Shown: positions 7,005-17,072, counted from the first letter of the stretch. The stretch is DNA of 64,000 nucleotides from Streptococcus oralis (GCF_019334565.1 NZ_CP079724.1:1856885-1920884), one strand, 5' to 3'. Notes: generated from the sequence alone by a model not told the origin. Made by a program: numbers and translations.

Positions 7005-9437
7005 TTAAGCAATATCAAATTTTAACTGACCTGCTTTGACACCAATCTTGAGGGTCTTGCCTGCTACCAGTTCTCCCTTAAGGAGGAGTTCTGCCAACTT
7101 GTCTTCCACTTCTGTTTGCAGTGTTCTGCGAAGTGGGCGAGCTCCCATTTCTGGATCATATCCTTGGCTTGCTAGTAACTTCAACGCTGAAGCTTGCAGT
7201 TTCAAATCGATGCCCTTCTCAGCGAGGCTAGCAATCAATGGTTTCACCATAATCTTGACAATTTCTTGCATGTGTTTGCTATCTAAGCTGTGGAAGACCA
7301 CCTTTTCATCAATACGATTAATAAACTCTGGTCGATAAGCTTTTTTCAACTCTTCAAAGATTCGTTTTTCCATATTTTCCTGGTCAAAACGAAGGTCTTT
7401 GGCGCCAAATCCGACCGTCTTGTCATCACGAAGAGCCGTCGCACCAAGGTTTGACGTCATGATGATAATGGTATTTGAAAAGTCCACCTTGCGTCCCTTA
7501 CTATCTGTCAAGACACCGTCGTCCAGAACCTGCAAGAGGACATTAAAGATATCTGGGTGGGCCTTCTCTACCTCATCAAAGAGGAGAACGGAGTATGGCT
7601 TGTTGCGAACTTTCTCGGTCAACTCCCCACCTTCCTCGTAGCCCACATAGCCAGGAGGTGCTCCATTGAGACGGCTAGCTGCGAATTTCTCCATGTATTC
7701 ACTCATATCAAAGCGGATAAGGGCTGATTCGTCATCAAAGAGGACTTCTGCCAGAGCCTTTGCCAATTCGGTCTTACCGACTCCTGTCGGCCCTAGGAAC
7801 ATAAAGGAACCAATCGGACGCTTGTGACTGCGAATCCCTGACTGGTTGCGGCGAATGGCACGGCTAATACTTGAAACAGCTTGATCTTGACCGATGACAC
7901 GTTTGTGTAGTTCAGCTTCCAAGTTCAGGTATTTCTTAGCATCCGTTTGAGTCAGTTTTTGGACTGGAATACCTGACAAGCGACTCAAGGTAGTCAAAAT
8001 ATCAGACTCTGTCACCAAGTCTTTGTAGACAGGTACTTCCTCTTCTTTTGCGATTAGCTGGGCTGCCTGTTTCCACTTGCCATCCATAAGTGCCTTGTCA
8101 GCTGGACTCAAACCAGAATCGTCTGCTTTCACATGCTTGGATTTGTTTTGAACGGTTGCTGCCGCTTCATCCAATAGATCGATGGCAGAGTCTGGTAAGT
8201 GACGACTAGTCAAGTAACGATGCGCCATCTTGACAGCTGTTTCAACGGCTTCATCTGTGATTTGCACACGGTGGTGTTTCTCATAGGTAGCCTTCAAACC
8301 TTGCAAAATAGTCATACTGTCAGCTAGACTTGGCTCTTCAATCGTCACTTTTGCAAAACGACGAGAAAGGGCAGCATCTTTTTCGATGTGTTTTTGGTAT
8401 TCTTCCTGAGTGGTTGCACCAACTGTTCTCAGAGTTCCGCGAGCTAAGGCTGGCTTCAAGATATTGGCTGCATCCAGAGTCGAGTCAATACCGCTACCAG
8501 AACCCATGATGGTGTGGAGTTCATCGATAAAGAGGATCACTTTGCCATCTTCCTCGATATCCTTGATGATGTTGTTCATACGCTCTTCAAAGTCACCACG
8601 GAAACGTGTCCCTGCAACGACATTCATCAAATCAAGCTCTAGAACACGCATCTTGACCATTTCAGCTGGCACGTCCCCACTGGCAATACGCTGGGCAAGC
8701 CCAAGTGCTAAAGCTGTTTTCCCGACACCCGCATCTCCAACCAAGACAGGATTGTTCTTGGTCTTCCGACTCAAAATCTGAATCATACGCGAGATTTCCT
8801 TGTCACGACCGATAACTGGCTCTAACTTGCCAGAACGCGCTTGCTCCGTCAGGTCATGAGTATAATCCTCTAAACCGCCACTTTGAGCTTGAGGCATGCC
8901 CATCATATTGGCCATAGAATTTTGCTTGTCAGTTACTGTGCGATGACGTTGACGCAAAGCCTTGAGATCTTCTCTTGTCCATCCTGCACGCTCTTCTAGA
9001 TTACGACGAAGAGCAGCAATTCTGACCTGATCTTTCTGGTCTTCATAAGAAAAGCCTGCTCTCTCCAAGATGCGAGTTGCCAAGGCATTGCCGTCATGCA
9101 AGATCGCATAGAGGACATGTTCTGTCCCTAGCACCTTTGCGTGGACCACTGAGGCTACATACTCTGCTTCTGCAAAGAGAACTTCTAAACGATGGGAAAA
9201 GGGCAATTCCGTAAAAGTTTCGTCTTGGCTATAATCCGTTTCAGTCAGTTCCAACGCAACCTCTTCTAAACGATCCATTTCATAAGGATAATCATTTAGA
9301 GTTGCACCTGCCACACTGTAACTGTGATTGGACATGGCAATCAATAAATGCCAAGACTCTAGGTAACGGGCTCCAAAATGGCTCGCAACCATGTAGGCAC
9401 TCTCGATACATTCATTCAATGCTTTTGAATAGTTCAT
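7005..9437 (-). CDS. clpC: ATP-dependent Clp protease ATP-binding subunit ClpC
   Basis: An 810-residue HSP100 unfoldase. Two Clp-N repeats come first (to about residue 145). The first AAA+ module follows, with Walker A GDAGVGKT and Walker [10 protein letters not shown], then a short middle region, then the second AAA+ module with GPTGVGKT and [11 protein letters not shown], and the C-terminal D2-small domain ([10 protein letters not shown]). ClpC hexamers unfold substrates for ClpP. The UVR-containing middle region of Bacillus ClpC is reduced here, as in streptococci. The gene lies one base after ctsR, without mcsA or mcsB, and should be under CtsR heat-shock control from the promoter at 9923-9945. 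Confidence 0.97.
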   Translation of the reverse strand: MNYSKALNECIESAYMVASHFGARYLESWHLLIAMSNHSYSVAGATLNDYPYEMDRLEEVALELTETDYSQDETFTELPFSHRLEVLFAEAEYVASVVHAKVLGTEHVLYAILHDGNALATRILERAGFSYEDQKDQVRIAALRRNLEERAGWTREDLKALRQRHRTVTDKQNSMANMMGMPQAQSGGLEDYTHDLTEQARSGKLEPVIGRDKEISRMIQILSRKTKNNPVLVGDAGVGKTALALGLAQRIASGDVPAEMVKMRVLELDLMNVVAGTRFRGDFEERMNNIIKDIEEDGKVILFIDELHTIMGSGSGIDSTLDAANILKPALARGTLRTVGATTQEEYQKHIEKDAALSRRFAKVTIEEPSLADSMTILQGLKATYEKHHRVQITDEAVETAVKMAHRYLTSRHLPDSAIDLLDEAAATVQNKSKHVKADDSGLSPADKALMDGKWKQAAQLIAKEEEVPVYKDLVTESDILTTLSRLSGIPVQKLTQTDAKKYLNLEAELHKRVIGQDQAVSSISRAIRRNQSGIRSHKRPIGSFMFLGPTGVGKTELAKALAEVLFDDESALIRFDMSEYMEKFAASRLNGAPPGYVGYEEGGELTEKVRNKPYSVLLFDEVEKAHPDIFNVLLQVLDDGVLTDSKGRKVDFSNTIIIMTSNLGATALRDDKTVGFGAKDLRFDQENMEKRIFEELKKAYRPEFINRIDEKVVFHSLDSKHMQEIVKIMVKPLIASLAEKGIDLKLQASALKLLASQGYDPEMGARPLRRTLQTEVEDKLAELLLKGELVAGKTLKIGVKAGQLKFDIA

Positions 9438-9438
9438 C

Positions 9439-9897
9439 TTACTTCTCTTTTCTATCTACCTCTTGTAATAGCTGTCGGAGCATATTGGCACGGACAACTG
9501 AGGATTCTTCTCCTAGGACACGATCCGTTGCTACTGAAGTCAGCAAGGTCATTTCCTGCTTGGTCATCAAGTCCTGCTCCACCAAAAGCTGGAGAATATC
9601 CTCGTAAATCTCCTGACTAACTCGCTCACCAATCGAGTAAAGCAAATCGCGGAGCATCTCATGATGACTGGAAAATTCAATCCGCCCTATGCGAATGTAG
9701 CCTCCGCCACCACGCTTGCTCTCAACCAAGTAACCTCTGCTTTCCGTAAAGCGGGTCTTGATGACATAGTTGATCTGGCTCGGTACAACCTGAAAGGTAT
9801 CTGCTAACTGGCCCCGTTGCAATTCCACGATACCAGATTGGTCTAAAATAGCCTTGATATAGGCTTCGATATGATCTGATGTATTTTTAAATCTCAT
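9439..9897 (-). CDS. ctsR: Heat-shock repressor CtsR
   Basis: A 152-residue DNA-binding protein with the N-terminal winged helix (residues about 1-70) and the glycine-rich wing SKRGGGGYIRI that contacts the operator, then a dimerisation domain. CtsR represses clp genes at low temperature by binding tandem heptamers. One such operator overlaps its own promoter (9923-9939), so the ctsR-clpC operon is autoregulated. McsA/McsB are absent locally, as is normal for streptococci. Confidence 0.96.
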   Translation of the reverse strand: MRFKNTSDHIEAYIKAILDQSGIVELQRGQLADTFQVVPSQINYVIKTRFTESRGYLVESKRGGGGYIRIGRIEFSSHHEMLRDLLYSIGERVSQEIYEDILQLLVEQDLMTKQEMTLLTSVATDRVLGEESSVVRANMLRQLLQEVDRKEK

Positions 9898-9922
9898 AGT
9901 AAATCAAACTCCTTCTTTGAAC

Positions 9923-9945
9923 CTTGACTATCTTTGACTATTATA
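9923..9945 (-). promoter_or_regulatory. CtsR operator and -10 of ctsR-clpC
   Basis: On the minus strand TATAAT (9940-9945) is followed directly by AGTCAAA-GAT-AGTCAAG (9923-9939). This matches the CtsR heptad repeat RGTCAAA-N3-RGTCAAA with one mismatch in the last base. The operator covers the transcription start. Confidence 0.85.
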
Positions 9946-10017
9946 CCGAAATTTTTGATTTTTTTAAAGGAAAAGGGAACGAGTTGCGAAGATTATTATA
10001 AACTATCCAAAACAAAA

Positions 10018-10046
10018 AGATGGGACCGTAAAACGGTCACCATCAT
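10018..10046 (-). terminator. Terminator of the pilin-repeat adhesin gene
   Basis: On the minus strand GATGGTGACCGT-TTT... pairs with ACGGTCCCATC, followed by TTTTTGTTTT. It lies 23 bases after the stop. Confidence 0.8.
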
Positions 10047-10068
10047 TTTGCTTTATTCAAAGTTAAGA

Positions 10069-13000
10069 TTAGTCAACTTTTTTAGCACGGTATACAAGTC
10101 CTGCCAAAGCTGCAAGAACTAGACCAAGAATAGTAGAGAATGCTGTAAAGTCTGCTCCACCAGTGTTTGGCAAATCTTTCTTAGGTTGTTCACCCTTAGG
10201 ACCTTCCTTAGGTTCTTCTTTTTTCGGTTCAGTATACGTGTTAGTGAAGGTTGGGTTGTTACCTGTAACTGTTGTTACAAGTTGGCCTGTACCGTTGTCA
10301 ACCACTTCAACTGTCACTTCATGTTTAGCAGTATCGTATGTCACATTTTCTTCCTTACTATCTACTTCAGTAATAGTGTAAGTGTGCTTACCTGCTTCGT
10401 TGTACTTAATAGCTTTGAAAGTAACAGTACCGTCTGCAGCGTTTGTAGCTGTCTCAACGACTTTGTCACCTTCTTTAAGTTCAAACTTAAATTGACCTTC
10501 TACAAGCTTTTTATCACCTTTCAAGACTTTCTTAGCTGAGAAAATTACTTGTGTTGAAGATGCAACATAAGTGTTTGTGAAGGTTGGGTTGTTGTCAGTT
10601 ACAGTCGCAACAAGTTTGCCTGCACCGTTATCAACAACTTTAACTGTTACATTGTGAGTAGATTTATCGTATGTCACACCTGCTTCGTTACCTGCTTTTT
10701 CAGAGATAGTGTAAGTGTGCTCACCAGCTTCTTTGTACTCGATACCTGCGAAAGCAACTGTACCGTCTACAGCGTTTGTAGCTGTTCCGATTACTTTGTC
10801 ACCTTCTTTAAGTTCAAACTCATATTTACCTGCTTCAAGAGTTTTACCATTCAAGACTTTCTTAGCCGTGATGTTTACAGTTGTTGAAGCTGCTTTATAT
10901 GTGTTGGTGAAGGTTGGGTTGTTGTCAGTTACAGTCGCAACAAGTTCGCCTGCACCGTTATCAACAACTGCTACCTTAACTTCGTGTTTAGCAGTATCGT
11001 AAGTCACACCTGCTTCGCTACCTGCTTTTTCAGTGATAGTGTAAGTGTGGTTGCCTGCTACTGTGTACGTGATATCTTCGAAAGTAACAGTTCCGTCTGC
11101 AGCGTTTTTAGCTGTCGCAACGACTTTTTCACCTTCTTTAAGTTCAAACTCGTATTTGTCAGCTTCTAGAGCTTTACCATTCAAGACTTTAGTAGCCGTG
11201 ATAGTAGCTGTTGTTGTAGCTGCTTTATATGTGTTGGTGAAGGTTGGGTTGTTGTTAGTTGCAGTTGCAACAAGTTGGCCTTGACCATTATCTGTAACGT
11301 TTACTGTCACTTCATGTGTAGCAGTGTCGTATGTCACACCTGCTTCGCTACCTGCTTTTTCAGTAATTGTGTAAGTGTGAGGGCCTGCAGCATCATAGCT
11401 GATTGCTGGGAAAGTAACAGTACCGTCTGCTGCGTTTTTAGCTGTTCCGATTACTTCGTCACCTTCTTTAAGTTCAAACTCATATTTGTCAGCTTCTAGA
11501 GCTTTACCATCCAAGACTTTCTTAGCTGTGATAGTCGCTGTTGTTTTAGCTGCTTTATAAGTGTTGGTGAAAGTTGGGTTGTTATCAGTTACAGTCGCAA
11601 CAAGTTGGCCTGCACCGTTATCTGTAACTGCTACCTTAACTTCGTGTTTAGCAGTGTCATATGTCACACCTGCTTCACTACCTGCTTTTTCAGTGATAGT
11701 GTATGTGTGGTTGCCTGCTGCTGCGTACTTGATATCTTCGAAAGTAACAGTACCGTCTGCTGCGTTTGTCGCTGTTCCGATTACTTTGTCACCTTCTTTA
11801 AGTTCAAACTCATATTTACCTGCTTCAAGAGCTTTACCATTCAAGACTTTAGTAGCCGTGATAGTAGCTGTTGTTGTAGCTGCTTTATAAGTGTTGGTGA
11901 AGGTTGGGTTGTTACCTGTAACAGCTGCAACAAGTTGACCTTGGCCGTTATCTGTAACTTTTACCTTAACTTCGTGTTTAGCAGTATCGTATGTCACACC
12001 TTTTTCGCTACCTGCTTTTTCAGTGATAGTGTAAGTGTAGTCACCTGCTGTTGCGAACTCAATTTCTTTGAAAGTAACAGTTCCGTCTGCAGCGTTTTTA
12101 GCTGTCGCAACGACTTCTTCATCTTTTTTAAGTTCGAATTCGTATTTATCAGCTTCAAGCTCTTTACCGTTCAAGACTTTAGTAGCTGTGATAGTTTTTT
12201 TATCTGGTTTAGCTTTATAAACGTTCGTGAAAGTAATGTTCTTTGTATCTGGTGTTGCAACAAGTTGACCTTGACCGTTATCTTTAACGACTACTTTTAC
12301 TTCATAAGCATTTGGATCGTATTCAACTCCGGCTACATCACCAGCTTTTTCAGAGATAGTGAATGTACGAGTTTCTTCTTTTGTGAAGGTAAGTTCTGGG
12401 AATTGAATCTTACCGTTTGCATCGTTTGAAACAGTGTGGAGAACTGCTCCGTTTTCTTTCAACTCAAATTCAAATTGGCCAGCCTCGATAGCTTTACCGT
12501 TCAAGACTTTCTTAGCTTCAAGTTGAAGTTTTGCTTCTTTAGCAGCGTACGAGTTTGTAAATTCTTTCTTAGAATCTTTATATTTAACGCTTGCAATCTT
12601 TTGACCATACACGTTTGCTACAGTAACTTCTGCTTCAAGTACTGAATCATCGTATGTATAGCCAGGTTTGTTGTCATTTACTTCTTTAATTTGGTATTTG
12701 AATGTACCTTCATTAGAGAATTTAACTGCTGGGAACTTAACTTTTCCTTCAGCATCGTTTTTAGCTTCAGTTACAGAACCATCTGGAGCAATCAATTGGA
12801 AAGTAAATGCATCTGCCTCAAGAGTTTTTCCTTCAAGTTTTTTCTTAACTTGGAATTCAACCTCATCAGACTTCGCACCTGAACCGATACCTTCTGTAGT
12901 TGTCAAAGGAGCAAATCCATGAACATCAAATGTTTCTTGATCTGTTGTCGCTTTAACATCGTTAAATGCTTTTTTAGTTGCATTGTCAACTGGAGCAGTT

Positions 13001-13857
13001 AGACGAGTTTTATATAGGATATAGAGACCTTGTCCGTCCATTGTACCATCACCGTTTGGAGTGATGGTAAAGTGATTTCCATCAACAACGTTGACATGGG
13101 CAGCTTCTAGTCTTGGACGAGCTTCAGCTTTGTTCCACTCAGTAAAGTAGTAACCAGTAATTTCACTTGCAAGAACTTGTCCTTCTGGAATAGTATCTTC
13201 GAGTTTAACCCCTGTGTAAGACTTTGCATAGCGGTTAACACGGATACGCCAGTTTACATAGTTAGGATCGTCTGAGTCTTGAACTCCCCATTTAGTAAAT
13301 CCAGTTGGGTCATCATCTGGGACGATACGAGTCAAAGTGTAAACTTGGTCACCTGGGATATTAATTTGATAAGGAGTGTTTAGTTTAACACTATCTGCCC
13401 AAACGACTGTAAATAGGGCAGTAATCTCCTTGTTCTCTGACAAATTAGCAAAGTAAGCAGCATTTGTCACTTTGACAGTAGCTGTGTTATCTGCTCTACT
13501 AGTTGTCAATTCAGCAATAGTTGTTTGCCCATCTGGTGCTTTCAATTCCGTAACAGAATCTTTTTCAATCTTAAATTCGTTTGGAACATGATACACCATG
13601 TAATCCCCATCTTTAAGGGTTACTTCGTTGGGGAAACTATAAGTTGGTTGAAGATAGAATTTACCTTCCCCGTACTTAGCGCCATCAACAAGCTTGTTAT
13701 TGTTGATTTTTGAAACAGTCTTCATTGTGTAACTGCTCGCTGGTAGTTCCTCCGCTTTAACAACATTGCTAACTTTAAGTGCAGGCAAAAAGACCGACAC
13801 AACCAGTAGCAAGGCCATCAAGCCATGAAAGAGTTTGCTAGTTCTCTTTTTCACCAC
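10069..13857 (-). CDS. LPXTG-anchored adhesin with eight Spy0128-type pilin repeats
   Basis: A 1262-residue cell-wall protein. Residues 1-35 are a signal peptide; about 40-325 look like the paired Ig-like ligand-binding region of MSCRAMM/collagen-adhesin proteins. Then come eight tandem repeats of exactly 110 residues resembling the streptococcal pilin isopeptide-linkage domain, a short Pro/Lys/Glu linker, the sortase signal LPNTG, a hydrophobic segment and a basic tail. Every repeat keeps a Lys in the first strand (AKKVLNGK type), a Glu in the ITEK-type strand and an Asn in the last strand (FTNTY), the trio that forms an intramolecular Lys-Asn isopeptide bond. It is probably an extended stalk presenting an N-terminal adhesin. 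No pilus-specific sortase is adjacent. The start is GTG at 13857 or 13854; ligand unknown. Confidence 0.9.
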   Translation of the reverse strand: MVKKRTSKLFHGLMALLLVVSVFLPALKVSNVVKAEELPASSYTMKTVSKINNNKLVDGAKYGEGKFYLQPTYSFPNEVTLKDGDYMVYHVPNEFKIEKDSVTELKAPDGQTTIAELTTSRADNTATVKVTNAAYFANLSENKEITALFTVVWADSVKLNTPYQINIPGDQVYTLTRIVPDDDPTGFTKWGVQDSDDPNYVNWRIRVNRYAKSYTGVKLEDTIPEGQVLASEITGYYFTEWNKAEARPRLEAAHVNVVDGNHFTITPNGDGTMDGQGLYILYKTRLTAPVDNATKKAFNDVKATTDQETFDVHGFAPLTTTEGIGSGAKSDEVEFQVKKKLEGKTLEADAFTFQLIAPDGSVTEAKNDAEGKVKFPAVKFSNEGTFKYQIKEVNDNKPGYTYDDSVLEAEVTVANVYGQKIASVKYKDSKKEFTNSYAAKEAKLQLEAKKVLNGKAIEAGQFEFELKENGAVLHTVSNDANGKIQFPELTFTKEETRTFTISEKAGDVAGVEYDPNAYEVKVVVKDNGQGQLVATPDTKNITFTNVYKAKPDKKTITATKVLNGKELEADKYEFELKKDEEVVATAKNAADGTVTFKEIEFATAGDYTYTITEKAGSEKGVTYDTAKHEVKVKVTDNGQGQLVAAVTGNNPTFTNTYKAATTTATITATKVLNGKALEAGKYEFELKEGDKVIGTATNAADGTVTFEDIKYAAAGNHTYTITEKAGSEAGVTYDTAKHEVKVAVTDNGAGQLVATVTDNNPTFTNTYKAAKTTATITAKKVLDGKALEADKYEFELKEGDEVIGTAKNAADGTVTFPAISYDAAGPHTYTITEKAGSEAGVTYDTATHEVTVNVTDNGQGQLVATATNNNPTFTNTYKAATTTATITATKVLNGKALEADKYEFELKEGEKVVATAKNAADGTVTFEDITYTVAGNHTYTITEKAGSEAGVTYDTAKHEVKVAVVDNGAGELVATVTDNNPTFTNTYKAASTTVNITAKKVLNGKTLEAGKYEFELKEGDKVIGTATNAVDGTVAFAGIEYKEAGEHTYTISEKAGNEAGVTYDKSTHNVTVKVVDNGAGKLVATVTDNNPTFTNTYVASSTQVIFSAKKVLKGDKKLVEGQFKFELKEGDKVVETATNAADGTVTFKAIKYNEAGKHTYTITEVDSKEENVTYDTAKHEVTVEVVDNGTGQLVTTVTGNNPTFTNTYTEPKKEEPKEGPKGEQPKKDLPNTGGADFTAFSTILGLVLAALAGLVYRAKKVD
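10231..12870 (-). repeat. Eight tandem 330-bp repeats in the adhesin gene
   Basis: Equivalent FTNTY-encoding points recur at 10231, 10561, 10891, 11221, 11551, 11881, 12211 and 12541, exactly 330 bases apart. The central copies are most alike and the first (12541-12870) and last are most divergent, the usual picture for a stalk that expands and contracts by recombination. Confidence 0.92.
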
Positions 13858-13892
13858 ATTATCCTCCTTATTGTCTATAATGGTTCAATTAT

Positions 13893-13920
13893 ATTATACA
13901 GTTCCATTACAAAATGTCAA
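13893..13920 (-). promoter_or_regulatory. Promoter of the pilin-repeat adhesin gene
   Basis: On the minus strand TTGACA (13915-13920), a 16-base spacer and TATAAT (13893-13898); AAGGAGG precedes the GTG start. Both hexamers are consensus, so basal expression should be strong. Confidence 0.8.
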
Positions 13921-14000
13921 CTAAAATTTAATTATTTTTATATTAACTTACCATTTCTTTAAATATTAAGCCTAATCATGCATGTTCATTAGCTTTGAAA

Positions 14001-14034
14001 CAAAAAATACAAGCAAGAATTTCGCTTGTATTTA
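14001..14034 (-). terminator. Terminator of the thiamine transporter operon
   Basis: An inverted repeat AAATACAAGC / GCTTGTATTT with a nine-base loop, then a T-run on the minus strand. Confidence 0.75.
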
Positions 14035-14057
14035 ATATATACTAATTTCCTAAAAGG

Positions 14058-14786
14058 CTACGTATTTAATCCCAATTCTGCTAATATTTGTCGTTTGTAG
14101 GCAATCTTTTGGACTTCCTTGTCCTCACCTTCAGACCAATCTAGTTTAATTTCTGAAACAATTTGTCCAGGACGATTTTTCAAGATATAGATGCGGTCGC
14201 TGAGATTGAGGGCCTCTTCGATACTATGCGTGATAATCAAGGTCGTTAGTTGCAACTGCTTATGAATCTCAAGGTACCAAGCGTGGAGTTCCATCTTGGT
14301 CATCTCATCCAAAGCGCTAAAGGCCTCATCCAAAAGAAAGAGCTTGTGCCCAAAAAGGTAGGTCCGGAGTAAGGCCACACGCTGACGCATCCCTCCACTG
14401 AGTTCATGAGGATACTTGTCCCGTACCGCCGTTAGCTGAAAGGTCGCAAGAATTTCATCTGCTCGGGCAATAGCTTCCGCCTTATCCACCTTTTGAATCA
14501 AGAGGGGCAGGATAATATTGCCAAGCACCGTCTTGTGCTCCAAGAGAAGATCCTTTTGCAACATATAACTCACGCGCCCCTTGGGATTCTCCTCACCATC
14601 AAGCACAATCCGCCCAGACTGGACTTCTAAAATCCCAGCGATTAGGTTAAAGAGGGTGGTCTTTCCTACACCACTTGGACCTAGGATAGAAACCACTTCA
14701 CCCGAAGTCACCTGCAGGTTGATGTCCTCTAAAATCTTTTCAGCGCCATAGGCATAGCCTACGTGTTCTAGTCTAATTTCTGTCAT
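14058..14786 (-). CDS. thiZ: ABC transporter ATP-binding protein, thiamine (precursor) uptake
   Basis: A 242-residue nucleotide-binding subunit with Walker A GPSGVGKTT, signature LSGGMRQR, Walker B LFLLDEAFSALD and the switch His in IITHS. It is closest in style to the nitrate/sulfonate/taurine family ATPases used with NMT1-type binding proteins. The start overlaps the stop of the binding-protein gene by one base. With the permease, the binding protein and the thiamine-binding DUF77 protein it forms an operon behind a TPP riboswitch, which sets the substrate class as thiamine or a pyrimidine precursor such as HMP. The symbol follows ThiXYZ usage. Confidence 0.88.
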   Translation of the reverse strand: MTEIRLEHVGYAYGAEKILEDINLQVTSGEVVSILGPSGVGKTTLFNLIAGILEVQSGRIVLDGEENPKGRVSYMLQKDLLLEHKTVLGNIILPLLIQKVDKAEAIARADEILATFQLTAVRDKYPHELSGGMRQRVALLRTYLFGHKLFLLDEAFSALDEMTKMELHAWYLEIHKQLQLTTLIITHSIEEALNLSDRIYILKNRPGQIVSEIKLDWSEGEDKEVQKIAYKRQILAELGLNT

Positions 14787-15793
14787 TATTTCACAAATTC
14801 GTTAGTGAAGCCTTTGTCTGTCAAGTCTTCTTTAAGGATGCCATTTTCTTTATCCCATTTGTAGAAGGCATTCCAGCGGTCAGCGTCAAATTGTCCCCAT
14901 TTTTCCTTGTCGCTTGCGTATTCTTTTGACAAGTATTTTTGCGATTCGATGACAAAGTCACGTTTTTCCTTGAGTTCAGGTGCATTCTTGATGAGGATAT
15001 CTGCTGCTTCCTCTGGATGCTCCATGGCGTATTGGTATCCTTTTTTGATGGCTTGGATGACTTTACGAGCTTCTTCCTTGTTGTCTTTTAGATAGTCGTT
15101 GTTTGCGATGATAACTGGTGAGTAGTAGTCAAACTCCTTGACATAGTCTTTTAAGTACATGAAGTTAGCATCTACGCCTTGAGATTTGGCAAGAATACCA
15201 TCCCAACCGTAGTAGATCCAAGCAGTGTCAAAAACGCCATTGGCAATTGGTGTGATAGAGTTTGAGTCGTTGTTTGGTACTTTTTCAACCTTTTCAAAGT
15301 CTCCACCTTGTGATTCTACCAAGGTTTTCAACATAGCAAGCTCAGTCGGGTCATTCCAAGTACCGTATTTCTTGCCAACCAAGTCTTTTGGACTGGTGAC
15401 ATTGTCAGATTTACGAGAAATGATTCCTGATGTATTGTGCTCAACGATAGCTGCAACGGCAGTAATTCCTGCACCTTTTTCCAATTTTTTAGCCATGTAG
15501 TCTTGGAAATAGATAGCAAATGGTGCCTTGCCATTGATTACCAAGTCAGATGAGCTTTCTTCTGGTGGCAATTTCAAATCAACATCCACTCCAGCTTCTT
15601 TGAAATAACCTTTTTCCTTGGCAACATACAGCCCTGTGTGGTTGGTGTTTGGTGTCCAGTCTAGGATAAAGTCAATCTTCTTGAGTTCTGCTTCTTTGTT
15701 GTCCTTAGAAGCAGTTCCTTGACCACAAGCCACAAGCACGACAGCTACAAGAGCCGTTACAAGCGTTAAAAACACTTTCCATGTTTTTTTCAT
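14786..15793 (-). CDS. thiY: Substrate-binding lipoprotein, NMT1/THI5-like
   Basis: A 335-residue lipoprotein with a signal peptide ending in the lipobox LVAC (about Cys23). The mature part has the NMT1/THI5-like fold signatures DFILDWTPNTNHTGLYVAKEKG and YFKEAGVDVDL near its start. Such proteins bind formylaminopyrimidine or HMP-type thiamine precursors outside the membrane and deliver them to the permease. TPP-riboswitch control supports this. The exact ligand cannot be read from sequence. It lies 37 bases after the permease gene. Confidence 0.88.
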   Translation of the reverse strand: MKKTWKVFLTLVTALVAVVLVACGQGTASKDNKEAELKKIDFILDWTPNTNHTGLYVAKEKGYFKEAGVDVDLKLPPEESSSDLVINGKAPFAIYFQDYMAKKLEKGAGITAVAAIVEHNTSGIISRKSDNVTSPKDLVGKKYGTWNDPTELAMLKTLVESQGGDFEKVEKVPNNDSNSITPIANGVFDTAWIYYGWDGILAKSQGVDANFMYLKDYVKEFDYYSPVIIANNDYLKDNKEEARKVIQAIKKGYQYAMEHPEEAADILIKNAPELKEKRDFVIESQKYLSKEYASDKEKWGQFDADRWNAFYKWDKENGILKEDLTDKGFTNEFVK

Positions 15794-15830
15794 TTTGATT
15801 TCCTCTTTTCTTTTTTAAAACATTCTTGTC

Positions 15831-16589
15831 CTATGAACGTTTCCATTTAATAACATATTTTTCACTAATATCGACCAACTTCATACCCAAAAGGCTGATA
15901 ATCGACACCAGAATAATAATGGCGAACATAGTATCATACTGAAACAGTTTCTTGGACTGAATCATGTAAACACCTAGTCCTTCAAAGCCTCCCAACCACT
16001 CAGATACCACTGTTGTGATAAAGGCGTAGGAGACACTGACCCTCAGTCCTGCATAAAAGTAAGGCAGGCTGACCGGGATTTTAAAATGCCACAGGATTTG
16101 CCAAGGATTTGCTCGCATCAGACTGAACAAGGTCAGCATATCCTTGTCACAGTGCCTAAATCCATCCAAAATACTAACGATGATAGGGAAGGTTGTCGTC
16201 AGGATAATCAAGACAATCTTGGGCAAAATTCCATAGCCTAGCCACAAGACCAGGATAGGGGCTATGGCAATGGTCGGAATGGTCTGAACAACCACCATCA
16301 TAGGGTAGATAAGATCATTGAGCCAAGTCAGACTGTCCATAAGCACCGCCATGATACAGGCAATCAAGACTCCCAAGACTAGACCTAGCAAAGCCACTCT
16401 CAAGGTCGCCCAGCTATGGTGCCAGAGAAATTCTCTGTCACGAACAAAGGACTGGAGAATTTCAAAAGGGGTTGGCAGGATAAACTTGGGTAAAAGTTTG
16501 AATATTCCTGCTAACTGCCAGATTGACAAGACTCCTAGAAAACCCAATAGACTAATGTGTCGTCTCAGTATACTTTTCAAGTTTCTCAT
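15831..16589 (-). CDS. thiX: ABC transporter permease, thiamine (precursor) uptake
   Basis: A 252-residue permease with about six transmembrane helices and the cytoplasmic EAA-type loop (SLMRANPWQILWHFKIPVSLP) that docks with the ATPase. It is of the BPD_transp_1 family used with NMT1-like binding proteins. The gene overlaps the end of the DUF77 gene by 38 bases, so translation is probably coupled. I prefer the ATG at 16589 over the TTG directly before it; the ribosome binding site is weak and distant. Confidence 0.88.
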   Translation of the reverse strand: MRNLKSILRRHISLLGFLGVLSIWQLAGIFKLLPKFILPTPFEILQSFVRDREFLWHHSWATLRVALLGLVLGVLIACIMAVLMDSLTWLNDLIYPMMVVVQTIPTIAIAPILVLWLGYGILPKIVLIILTTTFPIIVSILDGFRHCDKDMLTLFSLMRANPWQILWHFKIPVSLPYFYAGLRVSVSYAFITTVVSEWLGGFEGLGVYMIQSKKLFQYDTMFAIIILVSIISLLGMKLVDISEKYVIKWKRS

Positions 16590-16842
16590 CAATACTTAAA
16601 ATCTCTCCTACATTTATTTTGACATTGGCAAAGACATTATCTGCCTCCTGCCCGGCCACTTTCAGCGCTTCTTTGAGAATGCGCATGAGCTCATCAAACT
16701 CCCCTTCCAATACCGTTTCAAAGGGTGTCACTACCATGGTCACGGACTGAGCTTGCAGATAAGTAATAACCTGATCGATAATAGCAATTCGATCAACCCC
16801 CTGCGATAGGGGCAAGACTTGCAAGGCAATGCTTGCTTTCAT
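16552..16842 (-). CDS. Thiamine-binding protein (MTH1187/YkoF, DUF77 family)
   Basis: A 96-residue protein with the DUF77 pattern: an N-terminal strand (IALQVLPLSQG), the central VTPFETVLEG motif and the final FANVKINVG strand. Members bind thiamine in the cytoplasm; the YkoF subgroup is linked to hydroxymethylpyrimidine transport. It is the first gene after the TPP riboswitch and is followed by the permease, binding protein and ATPase. It may act as an intracellular buffer or as a gate on the transporter; its role is inferred. Confidence 0.85.
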   Translation of the reverse strand: MKASIALQVLPLSQGVDRIAIIDQVITYLQAQSVTMVVTPFETVLEGEFDELMRILKEALKVAGQEADNVFANVKINVGEILSIDEKLEKYTETTH

Positions 16843-16874
16843 AAAAACCTCCTTTTCTCCGGTTTCCTTTTGAC

Positions 16875-16906
16875 AAAAAGAAAACCCCTTCCATATATGG
16901 AAAAGG
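16875..16906 (-). terminator. Riboswitch expression-platform terminator
   Basis: On the minus strand CCTTTTCCATATATGGAAGGGG forms a hairpin followed by TTTTCTTTTT, immediately after the TPP aptamer and before the DUF77 gene. It fits TPP-induced premature termination. Confidence 0.85.
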
Positions 16907-16925
16907 TGCAGAATTCGGCTAAGTA

Positions 16926-17003
<78 letters not shown>

Positions 17004-17020
17004 ATATCTTATATGGAAAT

Positions 17021-17049
17021 ATAGTAACTCAAATACAAGGAAAAGTCAA
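17021..17049 (-). promoter_or_regulatory. Promoter of the TPP riboswitch transcript
   Basis: On the minus strand TTGACT (17044-17049), 17 bases, then TACTAT (17021-17026), directly upstream of the aptamer. Confidence 0.75.
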
Positions 17050-17072
17050 GGAAACTGCTTACAGAAAACTAT

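Noticed and set aside
10163..12922. Many long plus-strand open frames opposite the pilin-repeat adhesin
   Set aside because: They repeat with the same 330-bp period as the real gene, have Cys/Phe/Val-rich low-complexity translations and no ribosome binding sites. They are antisense shadows of a repetitive coding sequence.
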